From JAUVZL01 sp965603515 (GTDB lineage Bacteria > Hydrothermota > Tepidihabitantia > SM23-42), in assembly GCA_965603515.1 (NCBI GenBank), contig CBFDDH010000005.1, positions 30,238 to 94,237 of the forward strand: a stretch of DNA of 64,000 bases, given 5' to 3'. The translations under genes and the position numbers were made by a program. The first letter of the stretch is position 1. Every line of letters begins with the position of its first letter. This document shows, one piece after another, positions 1 through 9,200 of the stretch. Below the pieces are notes generated by a model. That model was given only the letters and a program-made list of their open reading frames with translations. It was not told where the DNA came from and made no database searches.

Positions 1-20
1 CATTTTTGTGGCTTAGCATA

Positions 21-707
21 TCAATTTTGAGCTAATTGAGTTAATTCATTCATATACTGTAAAAGCTCATTATACTTTTTTTTATACTCTAAGAACAAAT
101 CCTTATAGTTATTATCGTTTTCGTCATCCACCATCTCTCTTTCTTCATCAGCGATCATCTTTTCAAGCGATGGTATAAATTCTTCTATTTCCTTGCCGTC
201 ATACTCAGTCTGTTTTTTCTGACTAGGTTCTAAGAATCCTTCTTCTTCAAGCCACTTGCGAGGATCGATGAGGTCCTGAGATTCTTCTTTTTGTAACCAT
301 ATTTCCTTCGCTTTGTTGACATCAGCAATCACCGCGGGATAAAATCCTCTTACTTCAGATATATACAACTTCGGGAAATCAATATTTTTCTCATCGTACT
401 TGATGAGTTTATACTGTTTAAAATATTTCTGAAATTCACTTTTCGCGCTTTCATCAGCCTCACTATACAGTCCTACTATTGGTGGAATATCAATATCGAG
501 TTTCTGACAAAGTCTAAATAGTGTCCCCTGCATAATTATTTCAAGCAACAGATTAATATTTGCTATAATTATGTTGAATCTATTTTTGAATCTACAAATC
601 ATCTCGAGTGTTTCAGAACGAGTCCCGATTGCTATTATCCGCTCCCTGCAGAGTAGATCGCATAATTTTTTTCTTATATCTTTATCCGGCTCGATTAGAA
701 GAATCAC
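21..707 (-). CDS. Pseudo-receiver protein with C-terminal coiled coil (paralog 1)
   Basis: The 228 aa protein opens with a response-regulator-like fold: hydrophobic strand MILLIEPD, an alternating helix, then strand NIIIAN. The position where a receiver carries its phospho-acceptor Asp is Asn50, so phosphorylation is unlikely. The middle holds a conserved segment RKWLEEEGFLE, and the acidic/basic C-terminus (about 165-225) looks coiled-coil. A clear paralog lies at 3177-3872 on the other strand, and the two bracket the response regulator/MshEN/PilT genes. GTG start at 707, with a CATAAT-like -10 only 5 nt upstream, suggesting a leaderless transcript. Function unknown; a regulatory or scaffold role near the PilT system is only inferred from position. 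Confidence 0.75.
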   Translation of the reverse strand: MILLIEPDKDIRKKLCDLLCRERIIAIGTRSETLEMICRFKNRFNIIIANINLLLEIIMQGTLFRLCQKLDIDIPPIVGLYSEADESAKSEFQKYFKQYKLIKYDEKNIDFPKLYISEVRGFYPAVIADVNKAKEIWLQKEESQDLIDPRKWLEEEGFLEPSQKKQTEYDGKEIEEFIPSLEKMIADEEREMVDDENDNNYKDLFLEYKKKYNELLQYMNELTQLAQN

Positions 708-812
708 ATATTATTATGAAATGAAAAGAATGATGTAGCAACCAAAGAGAATACGTATTTATCTCTAGGCGGTTCTACCCAAGGAGTGAAGATCCGTTAG
801 TTGATAAGTGGA

Positions 813-906
813 TGGGGTCAAATCTTGAATAGTGAATACATAGCCAGAATTTAGATATTGCGAAGGAATAGAAAGTACGCTATTCACTATTCAAGATTTG
901 ACCCCA
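813..906. repeat. 94-bp element with 26-bp perfect inverted arms
   Basis: Left arm 813-838 (begins TGGGGTCAAATCTTGAATAG) and right arm 881-906 are exact reverse complements around a 42-nt centre. It lies between two divergent genes and has no coding capacity. Long perfect palindromes with GGGGTC termini resemble REP-type non-autonomous elements moved by RAYT/Y1 transposases; no such transposase is in the window, so this origin is inference. Confidence 0.8.
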
Positions 907-953
907 GTAACCCCCAGTAATTATACCTATGTGGGAATAAGCACTTTCCATCA

Positions 954-981
954 TTGTCTTATATTAGTATGACCATATAAT
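954..981 (+). promoter_or_regulatory. Promoter, leaderless, for response regulator
   Basis: -35 TTGTCT at 954-959, 16-nt spacer, -10 TATAAT at 976-981; the ATG follows after 7 nt, so transcription should start at or next to the start codon. Confidence 0.65.
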
Positions 982-988
982 TCAGTAA

Positions 989-1348
989 ATGAAAAAACGA
1001 ATCTTGGTTTGTGACGATGAGGAATCGATCAGATTATTACTCAGTGAGGCGCTAAATGACACCTACGAAGTAATCGAAGCATCTGATGGCCGCGAGGCAG
1101 TGAAAATGATCACGAAAGAACCCTTTGATCTACTCATTACCGACATAAAGATGCCGAGGACACATGGTTTTGAGGCAATTGAACGTATCCGAGAAAGAAA
1201 TAAATCAATACCCATCGTTATCTGCTCTGCTTACCGACTGATGAAAGATGATGTTGTAGTAACTACCTCGGATGTGGCGGCTTTCTTTACGAAGCCGATC
1301 GACATGAAGGCACTTAAATCTAAAGTGCTTGAACTCATCGGTACGTAG
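989..1348 (+). CDS. CheY-like single-domain response regulator
   Basis: 119 aa, a receiver domain and nothing else. The acidic pocket (Asp9, Asp10), phospho-acceptor Asp52 in LLITDIKMPR, Ser in VICSAYR and the conserved Lys in FFTKPID are all present, so it should be phosphorylated by a histidine kinase that is not in this window. The ATG at 989 has no Shine-Dalgarno and sits 7 nt after a TATAAT box. It is followed directly (stop/ATG abutting at 1348/1349) by a MshEN protein and then PilT, so it probably tunes pilus retraction or surface motility. CheY-like in size; DNA binding is not expected because no output domain is present. Confidence 0.93.
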   Translation: MKKRILVCDDEESIRLLLSEALNDTYEVIEASDGREAVKMITKEPFDLLITDIKMPRTHGFEAIERIRERNKSIPIVICSAYRLMKDDVVVTTSDVAAFFTKPIDMKALKSKVLELIGT

Positions 1349-1942
1349 ATGAAACCCCGCATTGGCGAGCTTCTCGTCAAGAACGGCATAATCACTGAAG
1401 CCCAACTAAAAGAGGCTCTTGTGCTCCAGAGAGAACAAGAAAAAAGACTCGGTGAAATCCTTATTGAATTGGGTCACCTGTCTTCAAAAGACTTGGTCTG
1501 GATACTTAGTGAACAGGCTGACATACCGTTCGTAGAAATCCGACCTGAAATGTTAGATAAGAAGCTCATTAACGCTTTCCCGGAGAATATCCTCTATGAT
1601 AATAGCATATTACCGCTTTACGAAACTGAGGACAAGATTTACGTCGCATTAGGCAACCCTATTGATACAACAGCCACACAAGCAATCAAGCGCTTCACCA
1701 CAAAAGAGGTGGTTACCTCAGGCACTGACCCTTATAAAATCGAAAAGTTGCTGAACAAATTTTTTCTATCTGAGCAAATGGAAGAAAGTCTAGGACAAGA
1801 GAAAATTGACAAAACAGCTGTTAAGATCGTGACCGAAAAGGCAACCATTGAATTCATTGATGAGTTGGGTAAGGTAACGACAAAAAAAGCCCCTCTTGAG
1901 ATTATCATGACTATTAAAAAGGAAGATGGAGATGCAGAATAA
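1349..1942 (+). CDS. Stand-alone MshEN (predicted c-di-GMP-binding) protein
   Basis: 197 aa. Residues 4-27 and 33-56 form two 24-residue motifs, each starting R-[IL]-G and ending in Gln, separated by exactly five residues. This is the arrangement described for the MshEN/GspE N-terminal domain that binds cyclic di-GMP. Residues about 60-140 continue the T2SSE_N fold (ILPLYETEDKIYVALGNP), but no ATPase domain follows; the ~50-residue tail is unassigned. In MshE, PilB and GspE this domain is fused to the assembly ATPase. Here it is a separate gene whose stop overlaps the pilT start (1942), suggesting it brings c-di-GMP control to PilT in trans. Binding is inferred from motif architecture, not demonstrated. 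Confidence 0.85.
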   Translation: MKPRIGELLVKNGIITEAQLKEALVLQREQEKRLGEILIELGHLSSKDLVWILSEQADIPFVEIRPEMLDKKLINAFPENILYDNSILPLYETEDKIYVALGNPIDTTATQAIKRFTTKEVVTSGTDPYKIEKLLNKFFLSEQMEESLGQEKIDKTAVKIVTEKATIEFIDELGKVTTKKAPLEIIMTIKKEDGDAE

Positions 1943-2973
1943 TGGATGAAATGCAACAATTACTGCAACGGACGGTTGACATGAAAGCGAGCGATCTTCA
2001 TATTAGTGCTGGCTCACCGGTCATGTTACGAGTCCGTGGCTCAATGAAAAATCTAAATGCAAAACCCATTAGCCAAGAAACTGCACAAAATCTAATAAAC
2101 CAAATACTCACTAAGGAACAAATCACTACTCTCAAAAAAGATCATGAAATCGACTTCTCCCTTGACCTTCCTGATACAGGACGATTTCGAGTAAATGTCT
2201 TTCATCAACGACAAGGACTTAGCGGGGTTTTCAGAAGCATACCACATGATATGCCCGCAATAGAAGAACTTGGTCTGCCAAAAATAATTAAAGAACTAGT
2301 CGATTTGGACTGCGGGCTCATTCTCGTAACCGGACCTACCGGCAGCGGGAAATCTACCACGCTTGCCGCAATGATAGACTATATCAATAATAATAAAGAT
2401 GGTCATATAATAACCATTGAAGATCCTATTGAATTCATTCACTCTTCAAAAAAATGCGTTGTCAATCAACGCGAGGTGGGAAGCAATACCCATTCATTTG
2501 CCGATGCCTTGAGGAGTGCTCTAAGAGAAGACCCTGACTACATATTGATCGGTGAAATGCGGGACTTGGAGACAATCGCCCTCGCACTTACTGCGGCCGA
2601 AACAGGACACTTGGTCTTTGGAACTCTCCATACTTCGAGTGCACCAAAAACAATCACCCGAGTCATAGATGTCTTCCCAATGACACAACAAGACCAGATA
2701 ACAACACAGCTTTCAGAATCGCTTCAGTGTGTAATCGCCCAAAAACTGTACCCACGAATGGACGAATCTGGGCGTATTGCAGCATTCGAGATAATGATTG
2801 CAACTCAGGCAGTGCGTAATCTTATTAGAGAGAAAAAGATATTTCAAATCGAATCAATCATACAAACCGGACGCCAACTCGGCATGCAAAATATGGAACA
2901 GTCAAAAAGGAGACTTGTTTCAGAAGGTAAGCTCTCTCCTGAATTCCTGAAGGAACGGCTGAGTCTATATTGA
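1942..2973 (+). CDS. pilT: PilT-family retraction ATPase
   Basis: 343 aa, the usual PilT length. N-terminal PAS-like half begins with the PilT signature MKASDLHIS. The C-terminal RecA-like half carries Walker A GPTGSGKSTT (about 131-140), the Asp box, Walker B LIGEMRDLET, the His box GHLVFGTLHT and a C-terminal AVRNLIREKK motif matching the PilT AIRNLIRE signature. It should be a cytoplasmic hexameric ATPase that depolymerises type IV pili. No PilB, PilC or pilin genes are nearby, so partners must be elsewhere. Start overlaps the preceding stop by 1 nt (TAATG), indicating translational coupling with the MshEN protein. Confidence 0.95.
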   Translation: MDEMQQLLQRTVDMKASDLHISAGSPVMLRVRGSMKNLNAKPISQETAQNLINQILTKEQITTLKKDHEIDFSLDLPDTGRFRVNVFHQRQGLSGVFRSIPHDMPAIEELGLPKIIKELVDLDCGLILVTGPTGSGKSTTLAAMIDYINNNKDGHIITIEDPIEFIHSSKKCVVNQREVGSNTHSFADALRSALREDPDYILIGEMRDLETIALALTAAETGHLVFGTLHTSSAPKTITRVIDVFPMTQQDQITTQLSESLQCVIAQKLYPRMDESGRIAAFEIMIATQAVRNLIREKKIFQIESIIQTGRQLGMQNMEQSKRRLVSEGKLSPEFLKERLSLY

Positions 2974-3084
2974 GCACGTGTAGTCCCATACAAAATAGTC
3001 AGTCAACTATAGCACCAACCCCTTTCTATTAGAATACAGGTATTAGAATTGTTAGCATTCGTTAAGCAATCATTGCCAACGATA

Positions 3085-3116
3085 TCATTTTGTCAATTAG
3101 CAAAATGACAAAATGA
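3085..3116. repeat. Intergenic hairpin
   Basis: TCATTTTGTC (3085-3094) is the exact reverse complement of GACAAAATGA (3107-3116), with a 12-nt loop. It follows the pilT group and precedes the next promoter; there is no U-tract, so it is a weak terminator candidate. Confidence 0.5.
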
Positions 3117-3138
3117 GATGGCGCTCAATTGTAGATCC

Positions 3139-3166
3139 TTGACAATCAAGATTCTGTTTCTATAAT
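3139..3166 (+). promoter_or_regulatory. Promoter for the pseudo-receiver/L,D-transpeptidase operon
   Basis: TTGACA at 3139-3144, 16-nt spacer, TATAAT at 3161-3166. The ATG is at 3177, 10 nt after the -10, leaving at most a 3-4 nt leader and no Shine-Dalgarno. Confidence 0.75.
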
Positions 3167-3176
3167 TGCCATACTT

Positions 3177-3872
3177 ATGATCCTTTTGATCGAACCAAAT
3201 AAACGTATCAGAAAACGCCTTTGTGATCTTTTGAGTCGTGAAAGAATTCTCGCTATTGGTACTTATCCTGAGACATTGGAGATGATCGCAAAGTTTAAAA
3301 ATAGAATAAATATTATTATAGCAAGTATTCGTATGTTTAAAGATATACTTTTACGGGGAACGCTCTTTCGGCTCTGCCAGAAGCTCTATATAGAAATCCC
3401 TCCCATTCTGGTTTTTTACAGAAGGGGTGATGAGAAGATCAAGGAAGAATTTGAGACGAACAAAGTACACTGTTCAATTATTAAGTTTGATGGTGAAGAT
3501 ACGAGTTTCCCCGAGCGATATATTGCGGCTATAAAAACCCTGTATCCAGAGGTCATCGCTGATATCAACAAGGCTACTGAGATGTGGTTAAAAGGCGAGG
3601 AGTCAGAAACACCGAAAGATCATCGAAAGTGGCTTGAAGAAGAAGGGTTCCTCGAGGCAATGGAGAATCTGAAGATTGGGAAATTGACCAGAGACGTAGA
3701 ACAAATAATCCCGCTGATGAGGAAAATGTTGTCCGAGGAGAAAAAAGGACCGAAAGAAAAAAAACAAAAAAAGAAACAAGAAGCTGATTACAAACGTATG
3801 TATCTTGAACTTAAACGAAAACATGATGAGCTTTTGAAGTATGTAAAGGAATTAGTCGATCTTTCAAAATAG
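3177..3872 (+). CDS. Pseudo-receiver protein with C-terminal coiled coil (paralog 2)
   Basis: 231 aa, clearly homologous to the protein at 21-707: same MILLIEPN start, shared TLFRLCQKL block, shared RKWLEEEGFLE block and a charged C-terminal coil. Ser50 replaces the phospho-acceptor Asp, so it too appears to be a degenerate receiver. A lysine-rich run lies near residue 190-200 before the coil. One nucleotide separates its stop from the next gene (3874), so it heads an operon with the YafK/DUF4846 fusion and a methyltransferase. No enzymatic motif is visible; function unknown. Confidence 0.8.
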   Translation: MILLIEPNKRIRKRLCDLLSRERILAIGTYPETLEMIAKFKNRINIIIASIRMFKDILLRGTLFRLCQKLYIEIPPILVFYRRGDEKIKEEFETNKVHCSIIKFDGEDTSFPERYIAAIKTLYPEVIADINKATEMWLKGEESETPKDHRKWLEEEGFLEAMENLKIGKLTRDVEQIIPLMRKMLSEEKKGPKEKKQKKKQEADYKRMYLELKRKHDELLKYVKELVDLSK

Positions 3873-3873
3873 A

Positions 3874-5415
3874 ATGTTTTCTGTTTTAATAGTAGTAATA
3901 CTCTTCATCATCCCTCAAATTGTCACAGGACAAAATATATTTAAAGATGTGCAAAATCGCTACCCGCGGGTGCGCCAAGCTCGAGAGAACTGTGAATACG
4001 ATATTGACTCGCTTTTTCAAACGAGGGGCATTAACTATCCACCAGAAGAAATTTTAATAGTAGCTTATAAAAAAGAACGGCTTATTCACTTATGGGCACG
4101 CTCTGACACCAATAAAACTCTTCTTTTTATCAAACAATATCCCTTTACTGCATTTTCCGGCACGCTCGGACCGAAACGTAAACAGGGTGATCTCCAGATA
4201 CCTGAAAGCTTTTATTATATCAATCATTTTAATCCTTATTCCAACTTTCACTTATCCATGAAGATAAGCTATCCAAATCAATCAGATAGCATACTTGGTA
4301 AAAAAGGCAGTCTCGGCAATGAAATACGTATTCATGGAAGTTTTGTAACTATCGGCTGTATTCCGATCGGCGATGAATCAATCGAAGAACTGTATATAAT
4401 ATGTGTTGATATGAAATCAAAAGGGCAACACAAGATACCGGTTTATGTCTTTCCAGGAAAGATGGACAAACAAAATTGGTCAGGATTAAAGCAAGTAGCC
4501 GGTCAGGATAGTATCCTGCTCAATTTCTGGCATAATTTGCGACAAGGCTATGATATCTTCACGGCAACACACCGAAAATTGAGTTATCGAGTTAACCTAA
4601 AAGGGCAGTATATTTACTCGTACGATCACTCACATTTAAATTCATTTCCGTGGCTCGATGTGCATAATGTCCAAAATTGCTTATTCAATAGGCTTGAACC
4701 ACCCGCAGACTATGAACGGACATACTGTCCTCTCGGTTCTTTTGAAGATTGGCTAAGACATTTACCTTTGAAACCAGGTAATCCACAGGTATACCTGTAT
4801 AATGGGAATGAGAAATCCTATCAGAGTGGTCACTATGCAGTAGTCGATATTGACGTCGGGCAAGAAGATCTGCAGCAATGTGCCGATGCGATAATCAGAC
4901 TTTATGCAGAATATCTGTTTTCAAAAAACTGTCTTGATAATATCATTTTTGATCTAACTAATGGTGATGCGGTTGGTTTCAGAAAATGGGTTTCAGGGTA
5001 TCGACCATTAGTCAGTGGGAATACTGTAACCTGGCACAAACGTGCGGCTTCAGATTCTTCGTATGATACATTCCGTGCATATCTGAAATTCATTTTTGCA
5101 TACGCTGGAACTTATTCGATAAGTCAGGAGACACAACGTATTGAAAACCACCGTGATATGGTGATCGGTGATATATTTATCCAAGGCGGCTTTCCCGGCC
5201 ACGCAGTCCTGGTTACTGATATGGCGACAAACCCCCGAACCGGTGAAAAAGTATTCTTGCTTAGCCAGAGTTATATGCCTGCCCAGGATATACATATTTT
5301 AAAAAATCTAAATGACCCGGATCTGAACCCCTGGTATAAACTGGATTTTGGCAATACCCTGCACACTCCAGAATGGACATTTGATACTGATGACTTAAAA
5401 CGGATCACCCCTTGA
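3874..5415 (+). CDS. YafK-type L,D-transpeptidase fused to DUF4846
   Basis: 513 aa with an N-terminal signal peptide (hydrophobic 1-17, ending VTG-Q), so it is exported. Residues about 50-200 form an L,D-transpeptidase domain of the YafK/DpaA subtype: His154 in IRIHGSFVTIGC and nucleophile Cys162, followed by DESIEELY. Family members cut or form peptidoglycan cross-links or protein-peptidoglycan links. Residues about 245-505 match the DUF4846 family (WLDVHNVQNCLFNR; a GHAVLVTDMA block near the end), whose function is unknown. Having both in one polypeptide suggests a wall-modifying enzyme with a second catalytic or binding module. The stop overlaps the next start by one base. Confidence 0.82.
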   Translation: MFSVLIVVILFIIPQIVTGQNIFKDVQNRYPRVRQARENCEYDIDSLFQTRGINYPPEEILIVAYKKERLIHLWARSDTNKTLLFIKQYPFTAFSGTLGPKRKQGDLQIPESFYYINHFNPYSNFHLSMKISYPNQSDSILGKKGSLGNEIRIHGSFVTIGCIPIGDESIEELYIICVDMKSKGQHKIPVYVFPGKMDKQNWSGLKQVAGQDSILLNFWHNLRQGYDIFTATHRKLSYRVNLKGQYIYSYDHSHLNSFPWLDVHNVQNCLFNRLEPPADYERTYCPLGSFEDWLRHLPLKPGNPQVYLYNGNEKSYQSGHYAVVDIDVGQEDLQQCADAIIRLYAEYLFSKNCLDNIIFDLTNGDAVGFRKWVSGYRPLVSGNTVTWHKRAASDSSYDTFRAYLKFIFAYAGTYSISQETQRIENHRDMVIGDIFIQGGFPGHAVLVTDMATNPRTGEKVFLLSQSYMPAQDIHILKNLNDPDLNPWYKLDFGNTLHTPEWTFDTDDLKRITP

Positions 5416-6197
5416 TGAAAAAACGCCAGTTGAATAAAGAACAGGATACTCGTCGTTTATATAACGATCTTGCCTGGACCTGGCCTATTATAAGCCCACC
5501 CGAAGATTATATCGAAGAGGGAGAAAAATACAGAAGTCTGATAAAAAGATATTCGAAGATACCAGTATCAACCCTGCTCAATCTTGGCTGCGGCGGTGGT
5601 CATGTTGACTGGGTGCTGAAAAAATATTTCAGGATCACAAGTATTGATATTAGTACAAATATGTTGAAACTTGCAAAAAAATTGAATCCAGATGTAATCT
5701 ATAAAAAGGGCGATATGAGATCTATTAGATTAAAAAAAGCATTTGATGCGGTCTTGATCCTTGATTCAATCAACTATATGCTCACTAAAAAAGACCTGTC
5801 ATCCGTATTTAAAACAGCTTACGAACATCTCAACCCAGGTGGCATGCTTTTGACTTTCGCAGAGGAGTATAATAAAATAGAACAGCACAAACTATCGTGG
5901 TCAACTCATAAAAAGGGTGATACTGAAATAACATTCATCGAGCATTATTATGATTCAGACCCGACCGATACTACATTCGAATGCATTTTTGTTTACTTGA
6001 TACGCAAAAACAAAAAACTGGACATTCAGACCGATCGCCATCTTGGTGGTATATTCAGTCTGAAGACCTGGCTTCAATTATTAGAAGAAATCGGGTTCAA
6101 AGTGAAGAAATTGGGGCTTGGACATTCATCTTTCCCAAAAGGGACTACGATACCAACCTTTATTTGCACAAAACCTCTTCCAGCTTCAAAAAGCTAA
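5415..6197 (+). CDS. Class I SAM-dependent methyltransferase
   Basis: 260 aa. Motif I LNLGCGGGHVDWVL (about residues 54-67) and the acidic end of strand 2 (ITSIDIS) mark a Rossmann-fold SAM-binding domain; GDMRSIRL and VLILDSINYML follow as motifs II/III. The substrate cannot be told from sequence. I chose ATG 5415 because it overlaps the previous stop as TGATG; an upstream TTG at 5412 is less likely. It is co-transcribed with the YafK/DUF4846 gene. A hairpin-like AGCTTCAAAAAGCT sits at the very end of the gene. Confidence 0.88.
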   Translation: MKKRQLNKEQDTRRLYNDLAWTWPIISPPEDYIEEGEKYRSLIKRYSKIPVSTLLNLGCGGGHVDWVLKKYFRITSIDISTNMLKLAKKLNPDVIYKKGDMRSIRLKKAFDAVLILDSINYMLTKKDLSSVFKTAYEHLNPGGMLLTFAEEYNKIEQHKLSWSTHKKGDTEITFIEHYYDSDPTDTTFECIFVYLIRKNKKLDIQTDRHLGGIFSLKTWLQLLEEIGFKVKKLGLGHSSFPKGTTIPTFICTKPLPASKS

Positions 6198-6222
6198 CCC
6201 ATAAACCATCTTCTTACATACA

Positions 6223-6250
6223 TTGACATCGATGGCTTTTTTGTTAAACT
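6223..6250 (+). promoter_or_regulatory. Promoter for alpha-2-macroglobulin gene
   Basis: TTGACA at 6223-6228, 16-nt spacer, TAAACT at 6245-6250; a GGAGG ribosome binding site then precedes ATG 6267. Confidence 0.65.
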
Positions 6251-6266
6251 ATTTGATGGAGGTAGT

Positions 6267-9200
6267 ATGAAAAGATCATTTATATTATTCATATCAATAT
6301 TTACAGCATTCACATTATCATGTCAAAAAAAGAAAGCTTTTCAAGCTGGGTTTGAAATCCCGGAAGGACAAAAAAGAGACGTAGAAGTCCTCTATATAAC
6401 ACCGGAAGGCGGGACCGAAGGACTGAGTGAAGTAGGCGAAATACTCGTCTCCTTTAATCAGCCGATGGTTCCCCTCCAAGGCGTACCAGAATTTGAAAAG
6501 AGTGGACCACTTGAAATCAAACCGGAAATTAAAGGTAGATTCAGATGGCGCGGGACATCCACCGTATTTTTTATTCCGGATCAACCATTGGTCGGTGGAA
6601 CCCAATACACATGCAAGGTTCCCAAAGGCACAAAATCCTTAACCGGAACGCAGCTCAAAACAGACTACACCTGGCAGTTCACTACCGCACGACCACAGCT
6701 CAATACTTCGAACCCATATCACAATCAGAAATGGGTTGAGCTGGAGCACAAAATATATCTTCTTTTCAATCAACCGATGTCACCGGGAAAAGTGAAATCC
6801 TTTATCAAGTTACTCGTGCGCGACGAAAAGAGTTTCGAAAAACCAGTTTCATTTAAAACACGATCCATGACTGACAAAGAGAAACAGGGGATCGGTGCCT
6901 ACTGGAAATCAGAAAGAACGATCGTTATCAACCCAGACCAAGACCTGCCAATTGAAAGTGAGGTGATGATTAAATTGCTCGAGGGTTTACCCGGAGCTTC
7001 AGGTGACTATGGCATGGAACATGAACGAACCATAACCTTTCGAACCTTTAACTATTTTAGATTTGAGGGTCTTGATAATACTATACAAAACCCCCAGGAA
7101 TCAGTAAGGTTCGAGTTCAGCAACCCCGTGGTATACCAGGATTTTATCAAACACATCAAATTTAACCCGGAAATAAAAATACCTGAGCATTATAAGAACT
7201 GGACACATTCCTCGACGCGACTCTATGTCTATGTAGACCTTAAACCCGATACTAAATATCAAGTGTTTATTGACAAAGAACTGACTGACCGTTTCAACAA
7301 TAAACTCGGTGAGGATATTGTCGCGACGTTCAAAACAACAGATTATGAACCCCAGATCAAAATAGCTACTGGTCGCGGGATCGTTGAATCGTATTCAGCA
7401 AAGCGACATCCAATTACTGTTATCAATGTAAACCGGGTCGGTAAAAAAATGGCGCTTTTGGAACGAAGTGAGATAATCCCCACGGTCCTTAGTAGTGGCG
7501 TATTTTATGGATGGCGCAAGTACAACCCGGTGTTTAATTATGACATTAATGAAAAATGGAAAATCAATGGCGAAAGAAACAAACGGATCACGGTGCCACT
7601 TGAACTTAAGGATGTTCTACAGAACAAAGACGCTGGTTATGTTTTCTTTGAGATCGATGCATACAAAAAGCTCCGCTATGGGCGGCGATATTACCGAGGC
7701 TTACTCCAGATAACAAATATCGGCATTTCTGCTAAATTCTCGTCGGAAAATAATCTGGTATGGGTTACGACCTTGAAAGATGCCCAACCCCTCTACAATG
7801 CGCAAGTCGAATTACGTGACGATAAAAATCGCGTGCTCTGGCAAGGCAAAACTGACCAGGACGGTCTGGTCCAAACACCAGGGTGGAAACCATTAGGTCT
7901 AGTCCCCGAGAACGACTGGAACAAACCACGGATTTGGGTATTTGCCAGAAGCGGTAATGATGAAACATTTATTGTGTCAGATGAAGGCACTGGTGTTTAT
8001 CCATATGAGTTTGGTATCTCATATGACTGGAGTCCTGAACCAGAGAAGTATCAAACTTATATCTTCACTGAGCGGGGTATCTACAAAAGCGGCGAAGATG
8101 TTTATATTAAAGGTATCATAAGAGAAAAACATAAGGGTACGTGGCGGATATCCCGTAGTGTCAAAACCGTTGACCTCGAGATCTACAATTCGCGGGATGA
8201 ACAGATATATAACAGGACAACCACTGTTTCAAAATATGGTTCCTTTGACATCAAACTCCCTATTGCATCAGATGCTCCCACTGGTTGGTATGAAATAACT
8301 GCTGACCTACCTGGTGTTAAACCTAATTTCTACGGTTCATTCAGGGTCGAAGCTTACCGACCTGCACAATTCGAAGTAAAGGCACAGAGCGAAAAAGAAG
8401 AATACATCTTTGGCGATGAATTCGAGGGCGAAATAAAGGGGACTTATCTCTACGGCGGGCCGATGGCCGGAGAGAGTGCCGAGTGGATAATAACCCTTGA
8501 TCATTCATATTATACACCACCTGGTCATAAAGGCTATCGATTTGGTCCATCTTATTGGTACGATGATGAGGATTGGGAATTCGAAGGGGTTATTGGATCA
8601 GATGCTGGTGAACTTGACCAATATGGCAAAATGAAGCTACAAAAGAAACTCGCTCAGGAAGATATACGAAGAACAATGCTACTTACTCTTGAAGGATCAG
8701 TGACTGCCGAAAATCGACAAACCCTTTCAGGACGAACAAATTGCCTGATCCATTGTGGTGAGTATTATATCGGAATAAAACCCCAGAAAACGTTCATCGA
8801 AATAAAAAAATCAAGCCAGTTCGAGTTTATCACAACAAGACCCGATGGGGAATTGACCGTCAAGAAAAACATTAGCGTCGAGATCATCCGAAGGGAATGG
8901 ATAAGTGTACGCAAAGCTGGTGTTGAAGGTAGATTCGAATGGATTACTGAGAAGAAAGACAGTATTGTCAGCAAATTCAAAGTGAAGACCAGCGAAAGTC
9001 CAGTCGCTAAGTCCTTTACGCCTGAAAGAACTGGCTTTTACATAATCAAAGCTCAGGGTAAGGATTCCCGTAACAATACCATCATTACGAGTACCTACTT
9101 TTACGTAACTGGTGCTGGCTATATATCTTGGCGAAGAAACGACGACGACCACGTGGAGATTATCCCGGATGAAGAAAAGTACAAACCTGGCGATGTCGCA

